Part shown: piece by piece, positions 26,316 through 34,633 of the stretch
Position numbering within the stretch: position 1 is the stretch's first letter
Layout: every line of letters starts with the position of its first letter
Assembly (NCBI RefSeq): GCF_021172145.1
Contig: NZ_CP089095.1
Coordinates: forward strand, 558,001-622,000
Direction of reading: 5' to 3'
DNA length: 64,000 nt
From: Flavobacterium cyclinae
Lineage (GTDB): Bacteria > Bacteroidota > Bacteroidia > Flavobacteriales > Flavobacteriaceae
Translations under genes and position numbers: made by a program
Notes under the pieces: generated by a model
What the model was told of the DNA's origin: nothing
What the model saw: the letters and a program-made list of their open reading frames with translations, nothing else
Databases searched by the model: none

Positions 26316-26975
26316 TTACTTCGTAATATTTTTTAAATCTGCTATAGTTGCAATTGGGTCTTGAGCTCCAAAAACATAGCTTCCTGCTACTAAAATATCA
26401 GCACCGGCATCAGCTAATTTTTTTGCGTTTTTATTGGTAACACCACCATCTATTTCAATAATAGTTGCTGCATTTTTTCTATTGATTAATGCTTTTAATT
26501 TTTCAACTTTTGAATAGGTGTTTTCGATAAAAGATTGTCCTCCAAAACCTGGATTTACACTCATAATACAAACCAAATCAATATCTTGAATCACATCTTC
26601 TAACAAGTCAACATTTGTATGCGGATTCAAGGCAACTCCAGCTTTCATACCTTCTGCTTTTATAGCTTGAAGCGTTCTGTGTAAATGAGTACATGCTTCA
26701 TAATGAACCGTTAAAACATCAGCTCCTAATTTTTTAAAAGTTGCAATGTATCTATCAGGATCAACAATCATTAAGTGAACATCGATGGTTTTTTTAGCAT
26801 GTTTGTTGATGGCATCTAAAACAGGCATTCCAAAAGAAATATTAGGTACAAAAACGCCATCCATAATATCAATGTGAAACCAATCCGCTTCACTAACATT
26901 AATCATTTCGATGTCGCGCTGTAAGTTAGCAAAATCAGCTGCAAGTACTGATGGAGCAATAAGTGTGTTTTTCAT
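26316..26975 (-). CDS. rpe: Ribulose-phosphate 3-epimerase
   Basis: 219 residues, TIM barrel. Interconverts ribulose-5-phosphate and xylulose-5-phosphate in the pentose phosphate pathway. IAPSVLAADFANL, DIMDGVFVPNISFG (metal-binding Asp/His region), HLMIVDPDRYI, MSVNPGFGGQSFI and EIDGGV are diagnostic. A -7 box and an A/C-rich leader lie upstream. Confidence 0.97.
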   Translation of the reverse strand: MKNTLIAPSVLAADFANLQRDIEMINVSEADWFHIDIMDGVFVPNISFGMPVLDAINKHAKKTIDVHLMIVDPDRYIATFKKLGADVLTVHYEACTHLHRTLQAIKAEGMKAGVALNPHTNVDLLEDVIQDIDLVCIMSVNPGFGGQSFIENTYSKVEKLKALINRKNAATIIEIDGGVTNKNAKKLADAGADILVAGSYVFGAQDPIATIADLKNITK

Positions 26976-27003
26976 AAAATCGTTAAGTGTGTGTTGTTGT
27001 GTA

Positions 27004-27011
27004 CAAAGATA
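27004..27011 (-). promoter_or_regulatory. -7 box of rpe
   Basis: Minus strand reads TATCTTTG, an exact match, followed by a CACAACAACACACAC leader and the start codon at 26975. Confidence 0.6.
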
Positions 27012-27078
27012 GCTTTTAGTTTAAAAGTTTAAAAGTATTGTCGACTAAAAGATTTATCTCATTTAAGGTTGTGGCTAA

Positions 27079-27110
27079 AAAACAAAACTCCGGTAATCAG
27101 CCGGAGTTTC
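27079..27110 (-). terminator. Terminator of rpoD
   Basis: AAACTCCGG and its complement form a 9-bp stem with a 7-base loop; on the minus strand it is followed by TTTTGTTTTTT, about 55 bases after the rpoD stop. Confidence 0.85.
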
Positions 27111-27164
27111 AATCATCAATCAAAAAACGAACAGTCTTAGACTGTTGTTATTGTAATTTAGGAA

Positions 27165-28028
27165 TTAACCTAAATATGTTTTTAATATTTTACTTCTAGA
27201 AGTATGTTTTAATCTTCTAATCGCTTTTTCTTTAATTTGGCGAACACGCTCACGAGTTAAATCGAAAGTTTCTCCAATTTCTTCTAAAGTCATTGGGTGT
27301 TGATCACCTAAACCAAAATACAAACGAACTACATCTGCCTCTCTTGGAGTTAAGGTTTCTAATGCTCTTTCGATTTCTGTTTGTAATGATTCGTGGATTA
27401 ATTCTCTATCTGGATTTGGAGATTCACCAGAACGTAATACGTCGTATAAGTTTGAATCTTCACCTTCTACTAAAGGAGCATCCATTGATAAATGACGACC
27501 TGAGTTTTTCATGGACTCTTTAACGTCATTTACTGTCATATCTAACTCTTTTGCAATTTCTTCTGCAGAAGGAGCGCGCTCATTAGATTGCTCTAATAAG
27601 GCATACATTTTGTTGATTTTATTGATAGAACCAATTTTATTCAACGGTAAACGTACAATACGAGATTGCTCTGCTAAAGCTTGAAGAATCGATTGACGAA
27701 TCCACCAAACAGCATATGAAATGAATTTAAAACCACGTGTTTCATCGAAACGTTGTGCGGCTTTAATTAATCCTAAATTTCCTTCGTTAATTAAATCAGG
27801 AAGTGTAAGTCCTTGATTTTGATATTGTTTTGCTACTGATACTACGAAACGTAAATTTGCTTTTGTAAGTTTTTCTAAAGCTCTTTGATCACCAGCTTTA
27901 ATTCTTTGTGCTAATTCTACTTCTTCATCTGCAGTAATAAGGTCAACTTTTCCAATTTCTTGTAGGTACTTGTCTAAGGAAGCAGTTTCACGATTGGTAA
28001 CCTGCTTCGTAATTTTAAGTTGTCTCAT
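27165..28028 (-). CDS. rpoD: Primary RNA polymerase sigma factor (RpoD/SigA)
   Basis: 287 residues, much shorter than E. coli RpoD because region 1.1 and the non-conserved insert are missing, as is usual in Bacteroidota. Region 1.2 (~16-50), region 2 ([34 protein letters not shown]...[10 protein letters not shown]), region 3 and region 4 ([26 protein letters not shown]) are all present. This class of sigma recognises the TTTG / TAnnTTTG promoters seen throughout the window. A strong Shine-Dalgarno lies before the start, which is exceptional here. Confidence 0.97.
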   Translation of the reverse strand: MRQLKITKQVTNRETASLDKYLQEIGKVDLITADEEVELAQRIKAGDQRALEKLTKANLRFVVSVAKQYQNQGLTLPDLINEGNLGLIKAAQRFDETRGFKFISYAVWWIRQSILQALAEQSRIVRLPLNKIGSINKINKMYALLEQSNERAPSAEEIAKELDMTVNDVKESMKNSGRHLSMDAPLVEGEDSNLYDVLRSGESPNPDRELIHESLQTEIERALETLTPREADVVRLYFGLGDQHPMTLEEIGETFDLTRERVRQIKEKAIRRLKHTSRSKILKTYLG

Positions 28029-28036
28029 CTAAATTT

Positions 28037-28042
28037 CTCCTT
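28037..28042 (-). promoter_or_regulatory. Strong Shine-Dalgarno before rpoD
   Basis: Minus strand reads AAGGAG with 8 bases to the ATG. In flavobacterial ribosomes the anti-Shine-Dalgarno is largely masked by bS21, bS18 and bS6, so such a site stands out and could make rpoD translation depend on ribosome composition. Confidence 0.75.
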
Positions 28043-28108
28043 ACTTTTTTAAAAGTTCTAGTTGTTATACGTATAAGTTTTAAAAAAGTTACAAAAGTTT
28101 GAAAAAAA

Positions 28109-29059
28109 TTATTCCATTACATAGTTTTCAATTTTTATCCTATAAAATTCAATTTTTTGATGCATTCTATTGAAGAATATTTTTCTATCTTTTTTTCCTG
28201 ATAAATTCAATGATTTTGAATTTTTTAATTGATTTTTCATGTAATCTAGTTGCTCTTCACAAACTTTTTTATCTGATGTTACATAATATCCTAATGCATT
28301 ATAAGGAAGAAAAAAAGCCGAGATGTCAGGTGAAGAAAATAGCGCGCTATTGTTTAGTATTAATAATTCATTAAAGTAAAGTTGAAAATTATCTGAAGTG
28401 GTTTCACACTTTTTTTCTATATTTTTTATTATGGCTGTTACATCATCTAATATGTATAGTGCATTTTGATAGTGGATTAATCCGGCTTCAAAAAAATAGA
28501 TTAATTGTTGCAAAGTACTGTTAATTGTTGTGTCATTCCAAATCTCAATTCTGTTAGATTTTTCAAAAAACATTTTTAAATAATCATTGTTTTCAACAAC
28601 ACGTTCTTCGAAAATAAAATCCTCAAATCGGGCTATTTCTTCTTTGTTAAGTAAATTGTACCAAATGAAAAATTTAAACTTTGAAAACAAAGTTCCTGAT
28701 ACGGCATAATTCATGGGAATATCTTTAGCGGCGTAATAAATTGTAGTCACCTCAGGTTTAAATTTTTCAATAATTTGATTCGTCTTTTTAAAGTAATCTC
28801 TAAAGTCAGATAGCGTACTTATTTTTTTTGTTTTTTCTACCACTAATTGATCTGTGGCATTAAATAAAGCATCCATTGATATTTTATAATGCCTACAAAG
28901 TATAATGGTTTCTTCAATTGAAAATTTACTTTTTAATGATATTCTTCTATGAGCAGCATCGTAACTAATATCTAAAACTTTGGCTATTTCGTCAATCAAC
29001 GAATTGTTTTTTGATATCTGTTTTCTAATAGTGTTTAGTAATATTTCTTGATGTGTCAT
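28109..29059 (-). CDS. Helix-turn-helix regulator, function unknown
   Basis: 316 residues from ATG 29059 (MTHQEILLNTIRKQ). N-terminal helix-turn-helix (~15-60; IDEIAKVLDISYDAAHRRI, FSIEETIILCRHYKIS), then a ~250-residue helical domain rich in Lys, Asn, Phe and Tyr without recognised motifs. An ATG five codons upstream (29074) is rejected because it would lie in the -7 box. A perfect inverted repeat lies directly before the start, suggesting autoregulation and control of the divergent envelope genes. Confidence 0.7.
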   Translation of the reverse strand: MTHQEILLNTIRKQISKNNSLIDEIAKVLDISYDAAHRRISLKSKFSIEETIILCRHYKISMDALFNATDQLVVEKTKKISTLSDFRDYFKKTNQIIEKFKPEVTTIYYAAKDIPMNYAVSGTLFSKFKFFIWYNLLNKEEIARFEDFIFEERVVENNDYLKMFFEKSNRIEIWNDTTINSTLQQLIYFFEAGLIHYQNALYILDDVTAIIKNIEKKCETTSDNFQLYFNELLILNNSALFSSPDISAFFLPYNALGYYVTSDKKVCEEQLDYMKNQLKNSKSLNLSGKKDRKIFFNRMHQKIEFYRIKIENYVME

Positions 29060-29060
29060 A

Positions 29061-29077
29061 TTTGTGATTTTCACAAA
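29061..29077. promoter_or_regulatory. Operator-like inverted repeat at the HTH gene start
   Basis: TTTGTGA and TCACAAA flank a 3-base centre. It overlaps the -7 box/start-site region of the HTH gene, a typical autorepressor position. Confidence 0.55.
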
Positions 29078-29081
29078 AATA
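29074..29081 (-). promoter_or_regulatory. -7 box of the HTH gene
   Basis: Minus strand reads TATTTTTG, an exact match, 14 bases upstream of the chosen start at 29059. Confidence 0.55.
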
Positions 29082-29101
29082 CAATTAATTATTATTATAA
29101 A

Positions 29102-29119
29102 TCACATTTTATTTTGTGA
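29102..29119. promoter_or_regulatory. Second operator-like inverted repeat in the divergent gap
   Basis: TCACA and TGTGA flank an 8-base centre, using the same half-sites as the repeat at 29061-29077. It lies 10 bases upstream of the -7 box of the lipoprotein gene. Confidence 0.45.
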
Positions 29120-29128
29120 AATATGAAA

Positions 29129-29136
29129 TAGTTTTG
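29129..29136 (+). promoter_or_regulatory. -7 box of the envelope gene pair
   Basis: TAGTTTTG, an exact TAnnTTTG match, 18 bases before the ATG at 29154. Confidence 0.55.
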
Positions 29137-29153
29137 GGTTGAAATTATAGCAT

Positions 29154-29759
29154 ATGAAAAAAATATTCAGTGAAAGTTTAGCTTCTTTTCGGGAGAAAGA
29201 TCTAAAGCAATATTCAAGAATTGTAAATCAATATTTTAAGAGAAAGTGGCGATTTGTTTTTGTGTTTTTTTTGGTTTCCTGTAGTGTGCAAAATGTAATT
29301 GTGCAAGATGAATATAAAAAAAATCCCAAACAGATGTCGGTTCGTTTTTATGACAAATTAGATACGATTCAACACCAATATGGTAATCAATTTTTCACCA
29401 GAAGTTTTATGAATGAATTTACCGATAAAAAGAATATCGATTTTAGTGTGCCTATCGAATTACAACTTCTGAAAGACGATTTGTATATTAAATTTCAGGA
29501 TGATTTCAAAAAGCAATTTGTAATTAAAGTGAGTGGAAAAAGAAAAAGAAAACGATTTGTTTTTTATCTCAACTATCAGACGGTTTCTTTTCCTATAATC
29601 TTTATTTCAAAGCAAATGATTCGGTATACTATTGAGTTTCCAAAAGATGATGAAGTAATGATTCGCAGAAACTCTACTAATGAAGGAATGTTGTTGTTTT
29701 TAGGTGGCGGAAGTTCGTCAGAAAATGAATATATATTTAAAATAGTAAAAGATGAATAA
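29154..29759 (+). CDS. Putative lipoprotein, function unknown
   Basis: 201 residues. A basic N-terminus of ~34 residues precedes a hydrophobic stretch and a lipobox-like LVSC (C43: FVFVFFLVSC|SVQ). The long N-terminus is odd for a lipoprotein and the true start may be a TTG or GTG closer to the hydrophobic part. The rest is basic and beta-rich (ELQLLKDDLYIKFQDDFKK). No family recognised. Its end overlaps the next gene by 8 bases, so the two are co-translated. Confidence 0.6.
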   Translation: MKKIFSESLASFREKDLKQYSRIVNQYFKRKWRFVFVFFLVSCSVQNVIVQDEYKKNPKQMSVRFYDKLDTIQHQYGNQFFTRSFMNEFTDKKNIDFSVPIELQLLKDDLYIKFQDDFKKQFVIKVSGKRKRKRFVFYLNYQTVSFPIIFISKQMIRYTIEFPKDDEVMIRRNSTNEGMLLFLGGGSSSENEYIFKIVKDE

Positions 29760-30366
29760 GGTATTAATATTTGTTTTGTTTGCTTTCCAATTACAAGCTC
29801 AAGACACAATCGTTTTCCCAAAAGTAGATGTCTTTAAAAGAAATATTTTAGAAGTTAGTTATGGACAACCGCTTGGTAAATTATCAGATAAATATGAGAA
29901 TTCAATAACCACTGCTTTTTACATGCGAACAAAAATTGCAAAACGTCAGTTTATTGATTTTGGGTTAGAATTAAGTGGCATTATTAAAGGTAAGAATGTT
30001 GAATATACTGTTGGAGATGAGGTAATACTATTAGACGGAAGTAAATCAGCTTTTTTCTTAGGTTTACGATATACAAGATTTTTGCTACAGTCTAAAAGTG
30101 AAAATTTCCATATTGAATCAAATACTGGAATAGGTTGGAAATATCTTCATTATTCTAAACCAGAAGAGGAACGGTATGAAGATTTGGATTTTCAGCCTAC
30201 ACTGAATACAATTGGAGTTAGTCAAGGAATAAAAGTAGTGTTATACGGCTTTGGGTTGCATTGTACTTATCAATATGCGCCTTATGATTTGTTTAATACT
30301 AAAGTTGAAGGAAATTTTGGAGGATCGTCATTGCAATACGGTGTTTCAGGAAGTTGGAATTTTTAG
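29752..30366 (+). CDS. Outer-membrane beta-barrel protein, function unknown
   Basis: 204 residues. A signal peptide ends near LQAQ|DTI (~17). The remainder alternates aromatic and polar residues with Gly turns (EVSYGQPLGKL, FIDFGLELSG, SLQYGVSGSWNF), and ends in Phe, as expected for a small outer-membrane barrel. Overlaps the lipoprotein gene and shares its regulation with the divergent HTH gene. Confidence 0.7.
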   Translation: MNKVLIFVLFAFQLQAQDTIVFPKVDVFKRNILEVSYGQPLGKLSDKYENSITTAFYMRTKIAKRQFIDFGLELSGIIKGKNVEYTVGDEVILLDGSKSAFFLGLRYTRFLLQSKSENFHIESNTGIGWKYLHYSKPEEERYEDLDFQPTLNTIGVSQGIKVVLYGFGLHCTYQYAPYDLFNTKVEGNFGGSSLQYGVSGSWNF

Positions 30367-30374
30367 TTATAAAT

Positions 30375-30413
30375 AAAAGCACCGATTTTAATAACTAAAA
30401 TCGGTGCTTTTTA
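30375..30413. terminator. Bidirectional terminator before pnp
   Basis: A 16-bp perfect stem, AAAAGCACCGATTTTA and its complement, with an ATAAC loop; serves the barrel gene and pnp. Confidence 0.92.
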
Positions 30414-30431
30414 TGAATTAACTTAACTTAA

Positions 30432-32600
30432 TTAACCTTGAGGTTTATCTTTTTTCTCGATAGGTTTCTCTTCTCTAGGAGGTCGAGGTAAAAGTGCTTT
30501 TCTTGACACTTTTTCTTTTCGTGTTTTAGGATCAATACCTAAGTATTTTACCATAAATACATCTCCCATATTTACTACATCAGTAACGTTTTCAGTTCTT
30601 TCCCAAGCTAATTCTGAAACGTGTAATAAAACTTCGTTTCCAGGTGCTTTAGTATATTCTACTACAGCCCCAAAATCTAACATTTTAATTACTTTAACTT
30701 CGTATGCTTCACCCATTTCTGGTTTGAAAATTATAGAATCAATTTTCGCTAATACCGCATCGATTCCTTCTTGGTTAGTTCCTAAGATTTCAACCACTCC
30801 TTGCTCGTCAACTTCGTTAATTACGATAGTAGTTCCAGTAGCTTTTTGTAATTCTTGAATTACTTTTCCACCTGGCCCAATTAAAGCACCAATGAAGTTT
30901 CCAGGAATTGTTCTAGTAATGATTTTAGGAGCTTTTGGTTTAACTGTTGGACGAGGTTGTGCAATAGTTTCAGTGATTTTTCCTAAAATATGCATTCTAC
31001 CTTCTCTAGCTTGACCTAAAGCTTGCTCCATAATATCGTAACGTAAACCATCAATTTTGATATCCATCTGACAAGCAGTAATACCATCTGCAGTTCCTGT
31101 TACTTTGAAGTCCATATCTCCTAAGTGATCTTCATCTCCTAAGATATCTGATAATACTGCGAATTTTTCTCCGTCAGTAATTAATCCCATTGCAATACCA
31201 GAAACTGGTTTTACCATCTGAACTCCAGAATCCATTAATGCCATTGTTCCAGCACAAACAGTAGCCATAGAAGAAGAACCGTTAGATTCTAATACTTCAG
31301 AAACTACACGAATTGTATAAGGACAATCAGCAGGAATCATATTTTTTAATGCTCTTTGAGCTAAGTTACCATGTCCAACTTCTCTTCTTGAAGTTCCTCT
31401 TAAAGGTTTTGCTTCACCAGTTGAGAAAGGAGGGAAGTTGTAATGTAAATAGAATTTCTCTTCCCCTTGTTCTGATGGAGAATCAATTACATTTGCCTCT
31501 CTTGAAGTTCCTAATGTAACAGTAGCTAAAGCTTGAGTTTCCCCACGAGTAAAAATAGATGAACCATGAACTGATGGTAAATAATCAACTTCACACCAAA
31601 TTGGACGAATATCTGTTGTTTTTCTACCGTCTAAACGAATTCCTTTTTCTAAAATTACGTTACGAACTGCTGTTTTTTGAACTTTATAGTTGTATTTGCT
31701 TACTAATTCTGCTAAATCTGGATTTTCTGCATATTCTTCTTCTGTGAATAATGCTTTAACTTCTTCTTTAACAACAGCAAATTTTTCTCCTCTTTCGCTT
31801 TTTGCAGATGCTTCTTGAGCAATTGCATAATATTTATCGTAAGAAGCCGCTTTTACTTTTGCATAAACGCTTTCGTCTTCTTTTTCTGGTTCATATTCTC
31901 TGTAAGCTGGTGAACCAACTGCTGCTCTCAATCTTTCTTGAGCTTCAATTTGGATTTTGATAGCTTCATGAGCAAACTTAATTGCTTCAACCATTTCAGC
32001 TTCTGAAATTTCTTTCATTTCACCTTCCACCATGGCAACAGAATCTTTAGAAGCACCAATCATCATATCGATATCTGATTGTTCTAATTCTTCTCTGCTT
32101 GGATTAATTACAAATTTTCCGTTAACACGTGCTACACGTACTTCAGAAATTAGATTGTAAAATGGAATATCAGAAACTGCTAATGCTGCAGAAGCTGCTA
32201 ATCCAGCTAAAGCATCTGGCATAACATTATCGTCATGACTCATTAATTGAATCATAACTTGCGTTTCAGCATGATAGTCATCTGGGAAAAGCGGACGTAA
32301 TACACGGTCAACTAATCTCATAGTTAATACTTCACTATCACTTGGACGTGCTTCTCTTTTGAAGAAACCTCCAGGAAAACGACCAGCTGCTGCGAATTTT
32401 TCGCGGTAATCTACTGTTAAAGGTAAAAAATCTACCCCAGGATTGGCAGTACGGGCTGATACAGCAGTAGCTAATAACATGGCATCGCCCATACGAACCA
32501 CGACAGAACCATCTGCTTGTTTGGCTAATTTTCCAGTTTCGATTGAAATGCTTCTTCCATCTCCTAAATCGATTGTTTCTTGGAATACTTTTGGAATCAT
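30432..32600 (-). CDS. pnp: Polyribonucleotide nucleotidyltransferase
   Basis: 722 residues. Phosphorolytic 3'-5' RNA exonuclease. Two RNase PH domains (~1-230 and ~315-550), a helical linker, a KH domain (~558-618; [20 protein letters not shown]) and an S1 domain (~625-700; [25 protein letters not shown]). Catalytic-domain motifs [21 protein letters not shown] and [15 protein letters not shown] are intact. It lies downstream of rpsO, the classical rpsO-pnp order, but a terminator lies between. Confidence 0.97.
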   Translation of the reverse strand: MIPKVFQETIDLGDGRSISIETGKLAKQADGSVVVRMGDAMLLATAVSARTANPGVDFLPLTVDYREKFAAAGRFPGGFFKREARPSDSEVLTMRLVDRVLRPLFPDDYHAETQVMIQLMSHDDNVMPDALAGLAASAALAVSDIPFYNLISEVRVARVNGKFVINPSREELEQSDIDMMIGASKDSVAMVEGEMKEISEAEMVEAIKFAHEAIKIQIEAQERLRAAVGSPAYREYEPEKEDESVYAKVKAASYDKYYAIAQEASAKSERGEKFAVVKEEVKALFTEEEYAENPDLAELVSKYNYKVQKTAVRNVILEKGIRLDGRKTTDIRPIWCEVDYLPSVHGSSIFTRGETQALATVTLGTSREANVIDSPSEQGEEKFYLHYNFPPFSTGEAKPLRGTSRREVGHGNLAQRALKNMIPADCPYTIRVVSEVLESNGSSSMATVCAGTMALMDSGVQMVKPVSGIAMGLITDGEKFAVLSDILGDEDHLGDMDFKVTGTADGITACQMDIKIDGLRYDIMEQALGQAREGRMHILGKITETIAQPRPTVKPKAPKIITRTIPGNFIGALIGPGGKVIQELQKATGTTIVINEVDEQGVVEILGTNQEGIDAVLAKIDSIIFKPEMGEAYEVKVIKMLDFGAVVEYTKAPGNEVLLHVSELAWERTENVTDVVNMGDVFMVKYLGIDPKTRKEKVSRKALLPRPPREEKPIEKKDKPQG

Positions 32601-32708
32601 AAAATTTTAATTCTTAATTAAACAAAGGGTCAGTTGTGTTGTTGTTGTGTGTAGTTGTTTGTAACCCAATGAAAAACCAAACTTTTTCTGTCAATATAAA
32701 CAAAACAA

Positions 32709-32729
32709 AAAGGGGCACAAAGCCCCTTT
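32709..32729 (-). terminator. Terminator or attenuator between rpsO and pnp
   Basis: AAAGGGGC pairs with GCCCCTTT around a 5-base loop; on the minus strand T-rich sequence follows, 7 bases after the rpsO stop. Confidence 0.85.
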
Positions 32730-32735
32730 AGTTGA

Positions 32736-33005
32736 TTATTTTCTAATACCTAATTCTTTAATAATCTCACGATATCTGTTGATATCTTTCTTTTTTAAGT
32801 AGTCAAGAAGACTTCTTCTTTTACCTACTAATTTCACTAACGAACGCTCTGTGTTGAAATCATGACGATTTGCTTTTAAGTGTCCAGTTAAGTGGTTAAT
32901 TCTAAATGTAAACAAAGCGATTTGCCCTTCAGCAGATCCAGTGTTTTCTGCTTTTCCTCCGTGTTTAGCGAAGATTTCTGATTTAACTTCTTTAGTTAAG
33001 TACAT
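32736..33005 (-). CDS. rpsO: 30S ribosomal protein S15
   Basis: 89 residues, full length. Primary binding protein of the 16S rRNA central domain. FAKHGGKAENTGSAEGQIALFTFRINHLT, HDFNTERSLVKLVGKRRSLLDYLKKKD are diagnostic blocks (given in part). The leader carries a -33/-7 promoter pair and a 6-bp hairpin that could be an autoregulatory site. Confidence 0.97.
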   Translation of the reverse strand: MYLTKEVKSEIFAKHGGKAENTGSAEGQIALFTFRINHLTGHLKANRHDFNTERSLVKLVGKRRSLLDYLKKKDINRYREIIKELGIRK

Positions 33006-33036
33006 GCTAATATTGTATTAAATGATTATTATGTAT

Positions 33037-33054
33037 GAATTGCTTCTACAATTC
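33037..33054 (-). promoter_or_regulatory. Hairpin in the rpsO leader
   Basis: GAATTG and CAATTC form a 6-bp stem with a 6-base loop, between the -7 box and the rpsO start. S15 represses its own translation through leader structures in several bacteria; whether this one does is inference. Confidence 0.45.
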
Positions 33055-33059
33055 GGTTG

Positions 33060-33089
33060 CAAAGGTACTCTTATTTTTTTAATACACAA
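33060..33089 (-). promoter_or_regulatory. rpsO promoter
   Basis: Minus strand has TTG (33087-33089), 19 bases, then TACCTTTG (33060-33067): both elements of the Bacteroidota promoter at proper spacing. Confidence 0.75.
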
Positions 33090-33093
33090 GTCT

Positions 33094-33552
33094 TTATATA
33101 AATAACTTGGCAACTTGTTCATTTACAAACTCTAAAAAGCGTTCATCTGCTTCAGTAAACGGATTTAATACATGGGAATCAATGTCGATTTGCCCTATAT
33201 TTATTCCATTAACAAATAATGGAATTACAATTTCTGATTTCACAGTAAAACTACATGCAATGTAATTATCTTGTGCTTTTACATCAGGAACTACAAAATT
33301 AGCATTAGATTCAGCAACCTGACCACATATTCCTTTTCCAAACGGAATAACGGTATGATCAGTTTCGGCTCCTACATATGGGCCTAAATGTAAAGTCTTT
33401 GCTTCATGATTAGCAAAATAAAAACCTACCCAATTGTAATAACTAATGTGGTCAGTCAATAGTTGGCAAATTTCTTTTAGCTTTTCATCTCGCGTAGCAT
33501 TTTCTTTTTCAATTATGTTGCTAACATGCGGTTTTAATTCTTCAAATGTCAT
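33094..33552 (-). CDS. GAF-domain protein, free methionine-(R)-sulfoxide reductase-like
   Basis: 152 residues, a single GAF domain. GKGICGQVAE with C76 and NYIACSFTVKSEIVIPL with C100 match two of the three redox cysteines of free Met-R-SO reductase; the third (equivalent to E. coli C84) is H66 here. Reduction of free methionine sulfoxide is the likely function, with a two-cysteine mechanism, but a ligand-binding role is possible. Divergent from xrtF. Confidence 0.8.
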   Translation of the reverse strand: MTFEELKPHVSNIIEKENATRDEKLKEICQLLTDHISYYNWVGFYFANHEAKTLHLGPYVGAETDHTVIPFGKGICGQVAESNANFVVPDVKAQDNYIACSFTVKSEIVIPLFVNGINIGQIDIDSHVLNPFTEADERFLEFVNEQVAKLFI

Positions 33553-33567
33553 AGTTGTTATTTTTTA

Positions 33568-33575
33568 CAAAAGTA
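33568..33575 (-). promoter_or_regulatory. -7 box of the GAF gene
   Basis: Minus strand reads TACTTTTG, an exact match, 16 bases upstream of the start codon. Confidence 0.55.
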
Positions 33576-33601
33576 TTTATTCCTTCCAATTAAAAAATCT
33601 A

Positions 33602-33609
33602 TATTTTTG
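33602..33609 (+). promoter_or_regulatory. -7 box of xrtF
   Basis: TATTTTTG, an exact match. Its position rules out the upstream TTG at 33607 as start codon and supports the TTG at 33625. Confidence 0.55.
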
Positions 33610-33624
33610 TTAAAAATCTATAAT

Positions 33625-34176
33625 TTGAAAAACACTTTTAGTCAATATAAACCTTTTTTTGCTTTTTTAACCAAGTTTATTGTTTTTTATTTGGTATTTG
33701 CGTTTGTATATAAAATGTATTTAAACCAATACAATGCTGAAAATAAGGAGGTGGATTATTTTACAGAAATTGTTGCAAAACAAACAGTTGAAGTGTTGAA
33801 TTTGTTTGCTGGTGAATCTCAATATCTTCCTCATCCAAAAGAAGCTTCTTTAAAAGTATATCTTAAAGAAAAATATTTGGCAAGGGTTGTTGAAGGTTGT
33901 AATGCGATTAGTATTATGATTTTATTTGGAGCCTTTATTTTTGCTTTTTCAAACAAATGGAAAAAGACAATTCTCTATATTGTAATAGGAATAGGTATTA
34001 TTCATTTACTAAATGTTTTACGAATTGCATTGCTAACCTATGCATTGTACTATTATCCTGAACACGAAGAATTATTACACGGAACAATTTTTCCGCTTGT
34101 GATTTATGGAGTGGTTTTTGTTTTATGGATAATGTGGATAACTAAATTTTCGGGCTATGTTAAAAAGAATTCTTAG
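33625..34176 (+). CDS. xrtF: Exosortase family protein XrtF
   Basis: 183 residues from TTG 33625 (no ATG is available before the first membrane helix). Four to five membrane helices. The exosortase/archaeosortase catalytic triad is present: C92 (VEGCNAIS), R133 (NVLRIALL) and H152 (ELLHGTIFP). Exosortases are membrane transpeptidases that process C-terminal sorting signals; XrtF is the Bacteroidota type with unclear substrates. The partner gene follows with a 20-base overlap. No obvious substrate gene lies nearby. Confidence 0.9.
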   Translation: MKNTFSQYKPFFAFLTKFIVFYLVFAFVYKMYLNQYNAENKEVDYFTEIVAKQTVEVLNLFAGESQYLPHPKEASLKVYLKEKYLARVVEGCNAISIMILFGAFIFAFSNKWKKTILYIVIGIGIIHLLNVLRIALLTYALYYYPEHEELLHGTIFPLVIYGVVFVLWIMWITKFSGYVKKNS

Positions 34177-34600
34177 AAACAAGAAAAGAATTTTCTTAAT
34201 AGGATTAGCTTTTTTGGGACTAATTTTAATTAGAGTCTTTGAGGATAATTTGTTTTATGATCCTTTTTTGTCATTTTATAAATCAGAGTATTTAAACAAA
34301 CCTTTACCCGTTTTTAATGGTGTCTTGTTGTTTGTAAACCTGTTTTTTAGATATTTTGTTAATACACTTTTTTCTTTAAGTATTATTTGGTTGCTTTTTT
34401 TTGATAAGACAATAGTAAAATTTTCTGCTAATCTTTTTGTGTTCTTTTTTGTGGTATTAGTTCTAGCGTTTTTTGGAATTTTGTTCCTTTCAAATAATCC
34501 AGATTATTTAATTTTATTTTACGTACGCAGGTTTTTAATCCAACCTTTATTTTTAGTTCTGTTTATTCCAGCCTTTTATTATCAGAAGATTTCTCGATAA
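34157..34600 (+). CDS. Exosortase F system-associated protein
   Basis: 147 residues, about four membrane helices and little polar sequence. ENLFYDPFL and the position overlapping the end of xrtF identify it as the family regularly encoded with XrtF. Function unknown; presumably an accessory of the protease or its substrates. Confidence 0.85.
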   Translation: MLKRILRNKKRIFLIGLAFLGLILIRVFEDNLFYDPFLSFYKSEYLNKPLPVFNGVLLFVNLFFRYFVNTLFSLSIIWLLFFDKTIVKFSANLFVFFFVVLVLAFFGILFLSNNPDYLILFYVRRFLIQPLFLVLFIPAFYYQKISR

Positions 34601-34633
34601 ATTTTCGTAACTTTATAGAATAATCATTTGATT

